The translations under genes were made by a program, and so were the position numbers. A stretch of DNA of 42,773 bases, taken from the NCBI GenBank assembly GCA_947038175.1, contig CAMQVJ010000016.1, positions 1 to 42,773 on the forward strand, in the 5' to 3' direction. Shown here piece after piece: positions 26,325 through 34,134 of the stretch. The notes beneath the pieces were generated by a model. It worked only from the letters and a program-made list of their open reading frames with translations. It did not search any database and was not told the DNA's origin. How positions within the stretch are numbered: position 1 is the first letter of the stretch; the number at the start of each line of letters is the position of its first letter. The stretch is from an uncultured Desulfovibrio sp. (GTDB lineage: Bacteria; Desulfobacterota; Desulfovibrionia; Desulfovibrionales; Desulfovibrionaceae).

Positions 26325-27155
26325 TTACTTCTGACCGCGACGTTTTACAATGAGACGGCTTGAAGACTTCTTCGGATCACGAGTCTTGTAACCCTTTGTA
26401 GGAACACCCCAAGGAGTTACAGGATGACGACCACCAGAAGAACGACCTTCACCACCACCTAGTGGGTGGTCAACCGGGTTCATAGCAACACCACGCACCT
26501 TAGGACGACGGGATAACCAACGGTTACGACCTGCCTTACCAAGGCTAATATTTTCATGCTGCACATTGCCAACCTGACCGATTGTAGCGATACAGGATAA
26601 AAGTACTTTACGTACTTCGCCTGAAGGAAGACGCAAGGTTGCGTACTTGCCTTCTTTGGCAACAAGCTGAGCATATGTTCCAGCCGCGCGACACATTTGT
26701 CCACCACGTCCGGGATTGAGTTCGATATTATGTATATTTGTACCTACAGGTATACGAGCCATTGGAAGCGCATTGCCTGGCTTGATGTCAGCAGTAGTAC
26801 CAGCGATGAGTGCATCACCTTGTTTTACGCCAACAGGAGCTAGAATATAACGCTTTTCACCATCAGCATAATGCAAAAGAGCAATACGTGCTGTACGGTT
26901 TGGATCGTATTCAATATGGGCAACCATTGCTGGAATGTCCATCTTGTTACGCTTGAAGTCAATAATACGATAAAGACGTTTATGACCACCACCACGACGG
27001 CGACTGGTTATACGTCCGTTATTATTACGACCGCTTTTTTTTGTTAAACCTTCAGTGAGCGACTTTTCCGGAGTGGATCTGGTTATTTCTGCGAAATCAG
27101 ATACAGTCTGGAAACGACGTCCGGGCGAAGTAGGTTTCAACTTACGAACTGCCAT
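26325..27155 (-). CDS. rplB: 50S ribosomal protein L2
   Basis: Needed for subunit joining and peptidyl transfer. The 276 residues start [20 protein letters not shown], hold [21 protein letters not shown], and the catalytic-centre region [20 protein letters not shown] with the critical His. It starts three bases after the rplW stop. Confidence 0.98.
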   Translation of the reverse strand: MAVRKLKPTSPGRRFQTVSDFAEITRSTPEKSLTEGLTKKSGRNNNGRITSRRRGGGHKRLYRIIDFKRNKMDIPAMVAHIEYDPNRTARIALLHYADGEKRYILAPVGVKQGDALIAGTTADIKPGNALPMARIPVGTNIHNIELNPGRGGQMCRAAGTYAQLVAKEGKYATLRLPSGEVRKVLLSCIATIGQVGNVQHENISLGKAGRNRWLSRRPKVRGVAMNPVDHPLGGGEGRSSGGRHPVTPWGVPTKGYKTRDPKKSSSRLIVKRRGQK

Positions 27156-27158
27156 TTC

Positions 27159-27449
27159 TTAGACTCCCTCGAAGAATTCTATTTTGTCACCTTTGGCAAG
27201 AGTAACGTACGCTTTGCGATAGCCAGCAATACGACCCTTAACACGGCCTTGTTTCACCCGAGGGCGAGACTTAACCGTCACCACATTAACTTTTTCGACT
27301 TTAACCTTAAAAGCTATTTCCACAGCTTTGCCGATTTCAATCTTATTTGCCTTTGGATCTACGTAAAAAGTAACCTGCTCAGTTGTTTCACGGAGCATGG
27401 TAGCTTTTTCAGTAACCACAGGGCGTAGAAGAATTTTGGTATAATCCAT
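27159..27449 (-). CDS. rplW: 50S ribosomal protein L23
   Basis: Tunnel-exit protein and trigger factor/SRP dock. Of two in-frame ATGs, 27449 ([17 protein letters not shown]) is preferred since GAGGA stands six bases ahead of it; the ATG at 27455 directly abuts that site. The 96 residues end in [20 protein letters not shown]. Confidence 0.96.
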   Translation of the reverse strand: MDYTKILLRPVVTEKATMLRETTEQVTFYVDPKANKIEIGKAVEIAFKVKVEKVNVVTVKSRPRVKQGRVKGRIAGYRKAYVTLAKGDKIEFFEGV

Positions 27450-27467
27450 TTTCATTCCTCATCAAGG

Positions 27468-28100
27468 CTACTTAAGCCGTGCTTCAAGGTGAGGCAAGCT
27501 TCCTTCAAGAAGAACAACTTGCTTGTGATTGAGCACTTCATATACATTAACCTTGTCTGGTGTCACCACAGTAATGCCAGGAATATTACGAGCGGACAAA
27601 AGTACCGCTGTATCCTTAGCAACATCGTCACCGGGGCAGACTACAAGCGCTTTAGAAAGACCAAGAGCACCGGCAACCTTTGTAAAGTTCTTGGTCTTAG
27701 CTTCCGCAAGATCAATTGCCTTTACTACCATCACATCATTATCTGCTACACGAGAAGATAGTGCCATGCGAAGCGCCAAGGTGCGCACCTTCTTATTAAT
27801 TTTAAAACTATAATCACGGGGTTGTGGGCCGAATACTACAGCACCACCACGCATAATGGGAGAACGGTTAGTACCCTGACGGGCATTACCGGTACCTTTT
27901 TGTTTAAAAGGCTTTCTACCACCACCGGATACAAAAGCACGAGTTTTAACTTGGTGAGTTCCTGCACGCAAAGCAGCACGATGGGCGCGAACGACCAAGT
28001 TAAGAATCTCAGGCCGTACCTCTACTTCAAACAATTCAGGAGCTAAGGTGATTTCACCCGCTTCCTTTTTGTCTTGATCGTAAACTTTCAACGTAGCCAT
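27468..28100 (-). CDS. rplD: 50S ribosomal protein L4
   Basis: Tunnel constriction protein and, in E. coli, repressor of the S10 operon. The conserved start MATLKVYDQDKKEAGEITL is at 28100, ten codons inside the longest frame (210 residues). Landmarks are the tunnel loop GGGRKPFKQKGTGNARQGTN and the C-terminal NVYEVLNHKQVVLLEGSL. Confidence 0.97.
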   Translation of the reverse strand: MATLKVYDQDKKEAGEITLAPELFEVEVRPEILNLVVRAHRAALRAGTHQVKTRAFVSGGGRKPFKQKGTGNARQGTNRSPIMRGGAVVFGPQPRDYSFKINKKVRTLALRMALSSRVADNDVMVVKAIDLAEAKTKNFTKVAGALGLSKALVVCPGDDVAKDTAVLLSARNIPGITVVTPDKVNVYEVLNHKQVVLLEGSLPHLEARLK

Positions 28101-28113
28101 TATTCTCTCCTGC

Positions 28114-28743
28114 CTACTGCTTACGCACAAAAACGAGACCGTTCGATGGACCAGGAACTGTGCCCTTGACGAGAATTACTCCGTCTTCTGGACGCACTTC
28201 AACGATGGTAAGACCTAATTGAGTAACGCGTTCTGCGCCCCAATGACCAGCCATCTTCTTGCCCTTAAACACGTGCCCAGGGAATGTGTTATTACCGATA
28301 GAACCTGCATTACGGTGAACTTTTTCGTTACCGTGGCCGTCACTAATTCCGGCGAAGTTCCAACGGCGCATAACGCCTTGATATCCCTTACCAACACTTG
28401 TGCCTGTTACTTTAATTTTATCACCAGCTACAAACATATCTAATGTAAGTTCATCGCCTACACTTTGAGTTGCGGGTTCTTCTAAACGAAGTTCACGAAC
28501 TGTACGATAAATGCCTGCGTTGGCTTTGGCAAAATGCCCTTGCATGGCCTTAGACACATGCTTTTCCTTAGCAACATCAAAGGCGATTTGTAGAGCACTG
28601 TAACCGTCTTTATCTACCGTTTTAATTTGAGTTACTGGGCAGGGACCTGCCTTAATAACTGTCACTGAAACGGCTGCGCCGTCTCCGGTAAATATACGGG
28701 TCATGCCCAATTTACGTCCTAATATTCCCATTTTCTCAGACAT
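28114..28743 (-). CDS. rplC: 50S ribosomal protein L3
   Basis: Early 50S assembly protein reaching the peptidyl transferase centre. The start at 28743 ([19 protein letters not shown]) fits the family; 209 residues. It retains [20 protein letters not shown] and [20 protein letters not shown], including the Gln/His-rich tip near WNF. It follows rpsJ by 11 bases. Confidence 0.97.
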   Translation of the reverse strand: MSEKMGILGRKLGMTRIFTGDGAAVSVTVIKAGPCPVTQIKTVDKDGYSALQIAFDVAKEKHVSKAMQGHFAKANAGIYRTVRELRLEEPATQSVGDELTLDMFVAGDKIKVTGTSVGKGYQGVMRRWNFAGISDGHGNEKVHRNAGSIGNNTFPGHVFKGKKMAGHWGAERVTQLGLTIVEVRPEDGVILVKGTVPGPSNGLVFVRKQ

Positions 28744-28754
28744 AACGCCCCTCA

Positions 28755-29072
28755 CTAGAGCTTAATTTCCACATCCACGCCTGCAGGCAAAGAAAGTTTG
28801 CCAAGGGCGTCCACGGTCTGTTGCGTGGGGTCGAGGATGTCCATAAGGCGTTTGTGGACCCTCATTTCGAACTGTTCACGAGACTTTTTATCTACGTGTA
28901 CTGAACGGTTAACCGTGTACTTATGAATATTGGTAGGCAAAGGAATTGGTCCCGCCACCCCAGCACCTGTATTACGCGCTGTATCCACGATTTCCGCCAC
29001 AGCCTTGTCCAGGATACGATAATCGTAAGCCTTAAGCTTAATACGGATACGATCACTGCCAACTGTCGTCAT
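28755..29072 (-). CDS. rpsJ: 30S ribosomal protein S10
   Basis: 30S head protein that doubles as NusE in antitermination. The frame runs upstream to 29153, but the conserved start [20 protein letters not shown] is at 29072 (105 residues). It has [20 protein letters not shown] and [20 protein letters not shown]. It is the first gene of the cluster; tuf and fusA, which often precede it, are not in the window. Confidence 0.97.
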   Translation of the reverse strand: MTTVGSDRIRIKLKAYDYRILDKAVAEIVDTARNTGAGVAGPIPLPTNIHKYTVNRSVHVDKKSREQFEMRVHKRLMDILDPTQQTVDALGKLSLPAGVDVEIKL

Positions 29073-29610
29073 TGCGAATCTCCATTTTAGGCTATTCGCT
29101 CCGAAAGATACTGAATCTCTCTCGGAGAATTCACCGCTTGCGCAGCCGGTCAACTTTTACATCGACCTTCCAAAGAAACTAAACCGACTCAGGCTGGTTT
29201 AACTTCCCATTCCATACACCTTGGAATCAGACATCAGCAAAACCCGTGTGTCTTTAACACATGGTGACTTCATATATATATTTTTTTTTCGGAGGATTGG
29301 GACAGAATTTGCATCCACCCGATTCTCGATAATAATATACAATAAAAGCCGCCGAGGGTATGCCATCCTGTCTGAAACGAAATAAATTTCGTATTAGATA
29401 GGTGGTCCCACAGGGATCACTCATGCACAAATTGCATAAGCAACTTGTTGGATAACCTTACAGCCTGCGAAGTCTGCAGACTGGAACGGTTGACAATACC
29501 GGCATGATGACGCCTGTAGATTGTCAAAGCTTTTAGTAAACTAAAAGCACATTAAGGACAAGCTCGACTTGCCCTTCCCCGCCGCACGGGGATACCTCAT
29601 AAAGAGGTGA
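29073..29610 (-). ncRNA. Long structured leader of the S10 operon
   Basis: Between rpsJ and the promoter at 29617-29645 lie about 540 bases with no convincing frame. Several hairpins are visible on the minus strand: CACCTC/GAGGTA around TTTAT, CCCCG/CGGGG, GCTTTTAG/CTAAAAGC (29535-29555 region), CAGTCTGC/GCAGGCTG (around 29460-29485), ATGCAATT/AATTGCAT-like arms near 29428, and CGAAAT/ATTTCG near 29370. This density suggests a regulatory RNA leader, perhaps a site for a ribosomal protein. It does not resemble tmRNA, RNase P RNA, SRP RNA or 6S RNA by the motifs I know. Confidence 0.5.
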
Positions 29611-29616
29611 GAGATA

Positions 29617-29645
29617 TTTCTACCTCTTAGCGGGCTGTACGTCAA
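29617..29645 (-). promoter_or_regulatory. Promoter of the S10 operon
   Basis: Minus-strand TTGACG (29640-29645), exact 17-base spacer, TAGAAA (29617-29622). It lies about 50 bases from the divergent hemW promoter. Transcription from here would give the long leader before rpsJ. Confidence 0.6.
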
Positions 29646-29697
29646 GCTTTTTCTGCATTTTTTCTGAAATATTTAAAACATTTCTTTAAAAGCAGGA

Positions 29698-29725
29698 TTG
29701 ACATTAATAGAAGCTCACGTATACA
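29698..29725 (+). promoter_or_regulatory. Promoter of hemW
   Basis: Plus-strand TTGACA (29698-29703), 16-base spacer, TATACA (29720-29725), about 40 bases upstream of the hemW ATG. AAAGGA follows but is too far from the ATG to be an ideal ribosome site. Confidence 0.65.
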
Positions 29726-29764
29726 TTCACTTCAGTAATAAAGGATAACATAAAAAGTTCTTCT

Positions 29765-31678
29765 ATGCAAATATATATTCACATACCATTCTGCCGTAAA
29801 AAATGCCACTATTGTGGTTTTTTCTCTGAGCCTATTGGCTTTAACGATAAAGAGACAGACGCACAAGCAAGCGAAAAAGACATTTCGCTCAACCTTACCC
29901 ATATAGGTGTGAATCTTTTTAAATCAAAAGCTGAAAGCGAAGCAGAAAAAATAGATTCTATGCTTCAAAAAATCCTACCTCACCCAAAACAAAAAAAAGT
30001 CACAGCTAATACAAGACAAGGTACTGGAATCAAAAGCCTTTCTGATGCTATCCCCAATATTTCAAAGGCAAGCCCTCAAAAAAAAGGAGTGCAGTCTTTA
30101 GCCGATGTTTTGCGTGGCAAAAAAGAAACACATATTGTTCATGCAGAAAAAGCGACTCTAAGCAAAGCGACAGGCCCCACGTTAGCAGACGCCCTACTCC
30201 CACAGAACCAAGCACAGAAGTTACGTTCCACGCTCGGGCTGCCCCCCCTTAAGGAGCAAGCCAAGCCTAAAGAAAATACTGCGTCCTATTTAAAGGATAC
30301 AAACAATTCACACAGCACCACGACTTCGCCCACTTCCCCCCCCACTAATATTTTACAAGCGCAATCACTTTTTCTAGGAAAGCAATTAGAACATGACGAT
30401 CTCAATACCGTGAACGCTCATATTCGCTCCGCCTTTAGCGGTGCAAACACGGGGACTCTTGAGGAAGCGGCACGCCTCCCCCTCCCCTTGCCTCTTCCTA
30501 AGGATTTTATCGAGAGCAATTCTATTGAAGACGAATCCCTCTATCTATTATGGAAAAAAGCTCTTCTTGCTGAAATAAAAATCCTTGCCGAATTTTACGC
30601 CGATGTCCCCATAACATCTATTTTCTTCGGAGGGGGCACTCCCTCACTCATTCCTATTAAGGATATGGACACTATATTACGCACACTCATAAAAAGTTTT
30701 CATGTGACAAAGAGTGCAGAAATAAGCATGGAGGCAAACCCAGAAAGCATCACCAAGGAAAAAGCCATCGCTTACTCCCGTATGGGATTCAACCGCATGT
30801 CCTTAGGCATTCAATCCTTGCAAGATGATAATTTACAACGCATAGGCCGTGCGCATTCTGCAACAAATGCAATCAAAGCTTTTCATGCCCTTCGAGACGC
30901 TCGCTTCCATAATATCAACATAGATTTAATGTGGGGTTTACCCAATCAGAAGAACAAGAACTGGCGTGCCGACCTCAAAGAGGCTATCAACTTAGACCCT
31001 GAGCATATTTCTTGCTATGGTCTCAGTATTGACGAAGGAAGTATGTTTGATATTTGGAACCAAGACGGTTCCCTCGATTTGCCCTCCGAAAAAGAGCAAG
31101 CTCTCATGTACAAGACCGCCTCCGACCTACTCGAAAATGCAGGGTATTTGCAATATGAAATATCAAACTTTTCAAAAATTGGACATCAGTGCCGACATAA
31201 TTTAGGGTATTGGCAAGGAAATGATTACATGGGACTTGGCCCGTCAGCGGCAAGCACCATAAAAGGTATTCGCCGAACCCATGCTCGCTCTATCATCGAA
31301 TGGGCACACGATATTCAAAACAATTCCCTTCTACAAGACCTTCGCCTACATGCAAAAAATACGCCTGACAATAAACAAACCGAGCACCCAAAAAGCAAAG
31401 GGAATTTCAACAAAGAAATTCTTTCCCAGCAAGATAAAATTCTTGAACTTATCATGCTGCGCTTACGAACCTCGAAAGGCATACCCTTATCCGAATATAA
31501 AGAACTCACAGGACGTTCTTTTATGAACGACCACAGAAATATCATACAAACACTAAGCAAACACAACTTACTGCGCGCAAGCAAAGGGCACGTCTTTCTC
31601 ACACCAAATGGCATGCTCGTTTCTAACAGTATTATAGAACGATTTTTTGATAATACTAAAGATATTCTCAAATCGTAG
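29765..31678 (+). CDS. hemW: HemW-like radical SAM heme chaperone with a large N-terminal insertion
   Basis: A radical SAM protein of the HemN/HemW family. HemW is held to be a heme chaperone; the coproporphyrinogen oxidase role belongs to longer HemN. The 637-residue protein starts with YIHIPFC and the cluster Cys10, Cys14, Cys17 (CRKKCHYC), but the SAM-binding FFGGGTPSLI comes only at residues 287-296. In HemW these are about 43 residues apart; here 272. The insertion (about 25-250) is low complexity, with Lys/Gln/Ser/Thr and three related units around KSLSDAI, QSLADVL and PTLADAL. After it the enzyme resumes normally: EANPESIT, NRMSLGIQSLQDDNLQRIGR, NIDLMWGLPNQ and the C-terminal GNDYMGLGPSAAST. 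A second short Lys/Asn-rich insert follows LLQDLRL. Confidence 0.88.
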   Translation: MQIYIHIPFCRKKCHYCGFFSEPIGFNDKETDAQASEKDISLNLTHIGVNLFKSKAESEAEKIDSMLQKILPHPKQKKVTANTRQGTGIKSLSDAIPNISKASPQKKGVQSLADVLRGKKETHIVHAEKATLSKATGPTLADALLPQNQAQKLRSTLGLPPLKEQAKPKENTASYLKDTNNSHSTTTSPTSPPTNILQAQSLFLGKQLEHDDLNTVNAHIRSAFSGANTGTLEEAARLPLPLPLPKDFIESNSIEDESLYLLWKKALLAEIKILAEFYADVPITSIFFGGGTPSLIPIKDMDTILRTLIKSFHVTKSAEISMEANPESITKEKAIAYSRMGFNRMSLGIQSLQDDNLQRIGRAHSATNAIKAFHALRDARFHNINIDLMWGLPNQKNKNWRADLKEAINLDPEHISCYGLSIDEGSMFDIWNQDGSLDLPSEKEQALMYKTASDLLENAGYLQYEISNFSKIGHQCRHNLGYWQGNDYMGLGPSAASTIKGIRRTHARSIIEWAHDIQNNSLLQDLRLHAKNTPDNKQTEHPKSKGNFNKEILSQQDKILELIMLRLRTSKGIPLSEYKELTGRSFMNDHRNIIQTLSKHNLLRASKGHVFLTPNGMLVSNSIIERFFDNTKDILKS

Positions 31679-31691
31679 GGATGTTTTCTAA

Positions 31692-31744
31692 TTCGGGAGG
31701 CTCTGCCTCCCGAACCCTCCGCCAAAGGACATGATGTCCTTTGG
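31692..31744. repeat. Family A double-hairpin repeat
   Basis: Hairpin 1 has arms TTCGGGAGGC and GCCTCCCGAA; in the copies at 11294 and 14036 the same position reads TTTGGG and CCCAAA, so the pair changes together. Linker CCCTCCG, then hairpin 2 with arms CCAAAGGACAT and ATGTCCTTTGG, identical to 14066-14088, and the same right flank AAACCTCATATT. Confidence 0.88.
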
Positions 31745-31785
31745 AAACCTCATATTAACAGAACTCCTTCACGCCCAATATACAG

Positions 31786-31819
31786 AAACTCTCAATATAC
31801 AAAAATATCGAGAGTTTTT
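31786..31819 (+). terminator. Terminator of hemW
   Basis: Arms AAACTCTC and GAGAGTTT, with ATA/TAT continuing the pairing inside, followed by five T on the plus strand, about 110 bases past the hemW stop. Confidence 0.75.
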
Positions 31820-31930
31820 CACTTTTCTTTTTTTGGGGGAGTTGAACTCCCCCAACCCCCCACATTTAATGTTTTTATAAACAAAGCTTACAAAAACATT
31901 ACAACATGACACTTCACGCCCAATACACAA

Positions 31931-31963
31931 AAACTCTCAATATACAAAAATATCGAGAGTTTT
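31931..31963. terminator. Second copy of the terminator, usable from both sides
   Basis: The same arms AAACTCTC and GAGAGTTT, with T-runs after the stem on both strands (five on the minus strand). It could stop leftward transcription from the K+ channel gene, whose stop is at 32086. Confidence 0.65.
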
Positions 31964-31970
31964 CACTTTC

Positions 31971-32028
31971 CATTTTCAAACGTAGTTTGAAAATGTGATG
32001 AGGGGTGTGGGGACATCATGTCCCCACA
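31971..32028. repeat. Variant double-hairpin repeat
   Basis: Two perfect palindromes with 11-base arms: CATTTTCAAAC/GTTTGAAAATG (31971-31995) and TGTGGGGACAT/ATGTCCCCACA (32006-32028), joined by TGATGAGGGG. The second shares the core GGACAT/ATGTCC with hairpin 2 of family A, and the linker resembles the reverse complement of the family A linker, so this is a diverged member in inverted orientation. An (AAAAG)-type run follows to 32059. Confidence 0.75.
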
Positions 32029-32085
32029 AAAAAAAGAAAAGAAAAGAAAAGAAAAGAAAAAAATCCAAATCCAAATAAAAATGCT

Positions 32086-33792
32086 CTATAAACTTTTCAT
32101 ACCAAAGCATTTGACAAAAACGTCTTGAGCTTTGTTGTCGCCAACTAGATAAATTTCTTCACCAGCATTGAATACGTGTGTAGGGAGAGGGTTTGCGATG
32201 ATAGAACCATCTTTTTTTCTCACCCCCACGACACTGCATAGTGTTCGTTCTCGTATTTTGCTTTCATGAAGGCTTTTGCCTGCGATGCGCCTGTTTACTG
32301 TGCATCGAAACATGGATAAACCACCTCTGAGCATGAATACCTTTCCTGGTATGAGCATATTGATAATTTGATTTGTCATGAGAGAAGCAAGGGAGAGAAC
32401 GACATTGGCACCTGCTTCGTGTAGTGTGTTCACGTTTCTGTCTAGGGATGCCCTGCTGAGTATTTGCACATCTGGACGTAGCTTTCTGCAATAGAGAGTT
32501 AGGTAAATATTAATATCATCATCATGGGGTGTAACTATGACAGTGGATGCGGTTTCGATTCCTGCCTGTTTGAGAACGTCGATATCCGTCGCATCACCAT
32601 GAATAAAGAGGACACCTTTTGGCACTTCTTTGAGTGGTATTTTGTCCACAATCACCACATCAATATTCCTACGGTGTACACTTTGGGCGGCAGCTATACC
32701 AACTCGCCCTCCACCGAGCACGAGTACTCTCGGAGCTTTTTCCGGCGTAGTATTTCTGTTTGCACTCATCATGACGTCGAACGCCGCAAATTCTTCTTTT
32801 GTGCCAGCCATAACAAGGGTGACATCTTCGGGCAGTGGCTCATCCGCTAAAGGAATAACAAACTTTCCTTTAACCCACATGCCCACAATATTAACCCCAA
32901 CTTGCGCACGAAGACAGCACTCTCGTAATGTTTTACCTGCCAAATTGGTGTTACTAATATTTGTTTCTGTCACCGTGAGGGACGCAAACCCCGTGAGATA
33001 GCTAGAGCTTCCCATATTACCCGCCACACGGCCAGCCAAAGACTCTCCAAGTAGTTTACGAAACATGAAGGGTCTTGAAGAACCTGCGAGAGCTATTATC
33101 TCTTGCGAATCAGCCTTTGCCACGATGGGGACATTGGCGTCCACTGCTCTGGCAGAAAAAATAATATTACAGTTTTTCTTATCACTATCAAGGGCAATTA
33201 TCATGGCGGCATCACCCACTCGCAGATTGCGGTAGGTGTTCTCATCATCGTAATCCCCCACCACAACATTATAACCTTGATCTTCTAGATTTAAGGAGGT
33301 CTGAATATCTGGACATAAGAGAATACAATAGAAACCATATTTTGTGAGATGATCCGTGAGATTGAGAGCTATAGGACTTAAGCCCACTACAATGATATGG
33401 TCTTGAATACTATGAGAGATAGCCCGAGGCGCACTGTTTTTTTTCTGCGCTTCTAGCCATGGCGAGTAGCCGTATTGAATGAAGGCAAACGGTAGCATAA
33501 CAAGCAATAATACAATGCCCGAAACAAGGACAATAATCGAAAAGGCTCGCCCTATATCAGAGACAAACACAATATCACCAAAACCCAAGGTAGACATCAC
33601 GGTCAAAGTCCAGTAGCAACCCGTAACCCATGAGTATTCTTTACCTTCATACGCCATAATATAATGAAACAATATACTGTACATGACAAACAAGGCAACA
33701 AAAATACCGAGGAATTTTAGAAAATATCTTGCTGTGCGTCGTATACTAGACTTTTGTAAAAAGAGGAGTACTTTAGAAATAGCAAACTTCAT
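32086..33792 (-). CDS. Two-TM potassium channel with two RCK/TrkA modules
   Basis: A K+ channel of the Kch/TrkA-fused type in the inner membrane. From the chosen ATG (33792, with AAAGGAC upstream; the longer frame adds 21 residues that spoil the topology) it has 568 residues: TM1 at about 26-46, a pore helix and selectivity filter TLGFGD at 68-73, TM2 at about 84-105, then RCK module 1 (131-250) with TrkA-C (270-335), and RCK module 2 from 354 (VLVLGGGRVGIAAAQ) with a second TrkA-C to the end. The first nucleotide loop is degenerate (VVGLSPIALNL), the second intact, so nucleotide or ion control probably acts through the second. Divergent from the giant sensor protein upstream. Confidence 0.87.
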   Translation of the reverse strand: MKFAISKVLLFLQKSSIRRTARYFLKFLGIFVALFVMYSILFHYIMAYEGKEYSWVTGCYWTLTVMSTLGFGDIVFVSDIGRAFSIIVLVSGIVLLLVMLPFAFIQYGYSPWLEAQKKNSAPRAISHSIQDHIIVVGLSPIALNLTDHLTKYGFYCILLCPDIQTSLNLEDQGYNVVVGDYDDENTYRNLRVGDAAMIIALDSDKKNCNIIFSARAVDANVPIVAKADSQEIIALAGSSRPFMFRKLLGESLAGRVAGNMGSSSYLTGFASLTVTETNISNTNLAGKTLRECCLRAQVGVNIVGMWVKGKFVIPLADEPLPEDVTLVMAGTKEEFAAFDVMMSANRNTTPEKAPRVLVLGGGRVGIAAAQSVHRRNIDVVIVDKIPLKEVPKGVLFIHGDATDIDVLKQAGIETASTVIVTPHDDDINIYLTLYCRKLRPDVQILSRASLDRNVNTLHEAGANVVLSLASLMTNQIINMLIPGKVFMLRGGLSMFRCTVNRRIAGKSLHESKIRERTLCSVVGVRKKDGSIIANPLPTHVFNAGEEIYLVGDNKAQDVFVKCFGMKSL

Positions 33793-34134
33793 ATTATTAT
33801 AGTGTCCTTTGATTTTAATGCATATTACTGAAATCACGCAAATTTTATACCACAATCCTCTTAATAATACTAGGTATTTTAAAGGGGATTTTTTTAACCC
33901 ACAGAACGCTTGGCAATATTCAAATATTTATATGCGGAACTGATTTGCTCACCCCTGAGAGGACGAAGCAAAGAACAAGAGAGGAGGGATAGAGCATATA
34001 AAAGATTTTCTCCAAAAAAAACAATCATTCACACCCTAAAAAGGCTTGCGCCTCCCGCTCTTGTAGGATAATATACCCCCTTGTTCGTTCACTCTACGGT
34101 AGCTTTGAAAAATATATTGCGAGAAGCCTTGACC
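33793..34134. other. Divergent intergenic region between the K+ channel and the giant sensor
   Basis: 342 bases without a convincing gene. On the plus strand a TAATAT near 34068-34073 with TTGCGC 17 bases before it could be a weak promoter for the giant gene. A frame starting at TTG 34081 joins the giant gene but adds 18 residues before its signal peptide. No repeat of families A or B is seen. Confidence 0.5.

Larger units (their letters stand above)
31767..31969 (+). repeat. Direct duplication of a terminator-containing segment
   Basis: A segment of about 59 bases beginning CTTCACGCCCAATA is present at 31767-31826 and again at 31912-31969 with only a few mismatches. Each copy holds the hairpin AAACTCTC/GAGAGTTT. 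Between them lies a hairpin with arms GGGGGAGTT and AACTCCCCC (31835-31853), followed by a C-run in the style of the family A/B repeats. Confidence 0.88.

Noticed and set aside
29154-29640. The S10 leader as tmRNA, RNase P RNA, SRP RNA or 6S RNA
   Set aside because: None of the sequence marks I know for these RNAs (tRNA-like ends with tag frame, the RNase P core, the SRP GGAA loop) could be found on either strand.
34081-34134. TTG at 34081 as the start of the giant protein
   Set aside because: It adds 18 residues before a clear signal peptide that starts at the ATG 34135, and no ribosome site precedes it.
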